Assembly: GCA_910579935.1 (NCBI GenBank)
Contig: CAJTVQ010000078.1
Coordinates: forward strand, 1-6,680
From: an uncultured Lachnospiraceae bacterium
GTDB lineage: Bacteria; Bacillota; Clostridia; Lachnospirales; Lachnospiraceae
DNA length: 6,680 nucleotides
Direction of reading: 5' to 3'
Shown: positions 5,357-6,680 of the stretch, one piece after another
Position numbering within the stretch: position 1 is the stretch's first letter
Layout: each line of letters opens with the position of its first letter
Translations under genes and position numbers: made by a program
Notes under the pieces: generated by a model
Databases searched by the model: none
What the model was told of the DNA's origin: nothing
What the model saw: the letters and a program-made list of their open reading frames with translations, nothing else

Positions 5357-6680
5357 TCATTCTTCTTTTTCTCCTATTGTTTCAGGTTTATTTCTTTCAC
5401 TAAATGTATACATCCCGTTTTCACAAGTTACTATATAAGGTATTCCGTAATATTTATATAGATAGTCCATCACAGTATTCGAAAGACTACGGTCGTTTTT
5501 TTTCAAATTATTATTCACCGAATTATATTCTTTATCCCCTTTATCCTTCGTTGCCATAACAAGACATTCAAGTTCCTTCTTAATGCCAACTTTAAATTCT
5601 ATATTTTCCTCTTTGCTTAACGGTTTATTAAGTATCTCTTTTATGCTATCTATAACTTTCTCACGGCACATATCTAGCTTAGATTCTTTCGAATCTGCAA
5701 TAATTCTGTCTGCCTTCTCATCCTTGATTCCAAGCCAGTCCAACTGTATTTTGACAAAGGCATCCTCTCCACATTCATCAAATTTTTCAATAACTTTTTT
5801 ATAATACTCATTTAAATTCTGAATATTTTGATATGCTAAAAGATTCAGATATAATATTCCCCCATAAACATTAAAAAGGCTTCTCACATCTTCAATGGAA
5901 ATATTATTGTCAGCCATTTTACGCATCATCTGAATATGTAAACATTCAATAGCCATATCTTCTTTATAATAATCAGGTTTCTTATTCCTATAATTTATCA
6001 GATCTCTTAAATATTCATTTGCTATTTTTACCTTTTTTAATGCGGCACTTAACCTATTCTCAAAATGTTGTCTATTCCTTGGATAAATATACACATTCAG
6101 ATTTTTCTGATCTCTCCGCTTTCTGCCAAGCATCTGAATAAACTCTGTTTCTGTATCCGCTCCCAAAATAACATTTCTTAATTCAATATCTTTAAGGTTT
6201 ATTCCATTATCCAAAACAGAGGTTGCAATAACAAAACGTTTTTTAGTCTTTTCATTAATCGAAATGTCATCTATTACTTCTGCTTTGTCTTTTTCTCTTC
6301 TATTTCTAGATGAAATAAAAACAGCCTTATCCGTTCCCAATTTCTTTTCTAACTGCTCCCCCATATTTATATTATCAACAAATATCAACCACTTTTCCTC
6401 TTTTGCACCATTGACCTTCAGTATATCTTGTTCTTCAATCATCTTTACAATGCCGTCAACTTTTCCACTTCCATGAGGTATATCATACATGATACGAACA
6501 TTTAAATAATCGTACTCCCTATCTATATCATAGTAATAAAATTTAGTTTGATTCAACCACCCATTCCATTTTCGGTTTTCCTCACACTGTTCATTTGGTT
6601 CTATATCAAGCAAATAATACTTATCTTTTCGAGGCTTCTGGCATGATAGTGGGTAGTCTACAAGTCTCCTGATATAAATC
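5357..6680 (-). CDS. Superfamily 2 helicase-like protein, C-terminal part (5' end outside window)
   Basis: The frame stays open to the window edge, giving about 440 visible residues. The first in-window candidate start (TTG, 6613) is not needed and has no support, so the gene continues to the right. The visible part begins near the end of the first RecA-like domain and then shows the second. A motif IV region, KWLIFVDNINMGEQLEKKL, lies at about 6394-6338. Motif V, RFVIATSVLDNGINLKDI, is at about 6238-6185. Motif VI, QMLGRKRR with its arginines, is at about 6136-6113. The remaining roughly 250 residues are helical and charged, without a recognised domain, and end in a small region, DYLYKYYGIPYIVTCENGMY. 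This fits DEAD/DEAH-type helicases of integrative elements or defence loci. The Walker motifs lie outside, so ATPase competence cannot be judged. The gene is clearly more AT-rich than the recombinase and host genes (many AAT, ATA and AAA codons), suggesting a different origin. Its transcript probably ends at 5177-5205. Confidence 0.75.
   Translation of the reverse strand, partial: IYIRRLVDYPLSCQKPRKDKYYLLDIEPNEQCEENRKWNGWLNQTKFYYYDIDREYDYLNVRIMYDIPHGSGKVDGIVKMIEEQDILKVNGAKEEKWLIFVDNINMGEQLEKKLGTDKAVFISSRNRREKDKAEVIDDISINEKTKKRFVIATSVLDNGINLKDIELRNVILGADTETEFIQMLGRKRRDQKNLNVYIYPRNRQHFENRLSAALKKVKIANEYLRDLINYRNKKPDYYKEDMAIECLHIQMMRKMADNNISIEDVRSLFNVYGGILYLNLLAYQNIQNLNEYYKKVIEKFDECGEDAFVKIQLDWLGIKDEKADRIIADSKESKLDMCREKVIDSIKEILNKPLSKEENIEFKVGIKKELECLVMATKDKGDKEYNSVNNNLKKNDRSLSNTVMDYLYKYYGIPYIVTCENGMYTFSERNKPETIGEKEE

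Overview
The window looks like a low-to-moderate GC Clostridia chromosome, most likely Lachnospiraceae or a close relative. This rests on the protein families (a YtrA-type GntR regulator with a small ABC-2 exporter, a SpoIID/peptidoglycan-binding protein, a TnpX-like large serine recombinase), strong AGGAGG-type ribosome binding sites and AT-rich intergenic DNA. No RNA gene anchors the taxonomy, so it is inference.

Left part (about 97-2166, + strand): a compact three-gene operon. A short GntR/YtrA-family repressor is followed 2 nt later by an ABC ATPase, and a six-helix membrane permease starts 7 nt before the ATPase ends. A sigma-A-type promoter (TTGACA, 17 nt, TATTGT) precedes the operon. 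A near-perfect 22-bp palindrome overlaps its -10 box and is a strong candidate for the repressor's own operator. A 15-bp hairpin with T tracts on both sides ends the operon and also serves the convergent genes on the - strand.

Middle part (2171-3122, - strand): the C-terminal piece of a SpoIID/LytB plus peptidoglycan-binding-domain protein, followed by two tiny lysine-rich reading frames. All three are joined by ATGA stop/start overlaps and end 5 nt before the shared terminator. The SpoIID domain lacks its N-terminal half. Its homologous sequence begins exactly where the 3' end of a serine recombinase gene runs in, so the gene appears to have been split by a mobile element.

Right part (3067-6680, - strand): the left end of that putative element. 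It carries a full-length large serine recombinase (about 586 aa) with a small gene just upstream that resembles accessory proteins of such transposons. A rho-independent terminator then separates these from a much more AT-rich gene encoding the C-terminal part of a superfamily 2 helicase, which is cut by the window edge. The other end of the element and the missing 5' half of the SpoIID gene should lie beyond the right edge.

The main novelty is at the recombinase/target junction around 3083-3122. The recombinase frame and the truncated target frame overlap by 56 nt, and the last residues of the recombinase appear to be encoded by host DNA. An 11-bp direct repeat and small nested inverted repeats lie in the same place.
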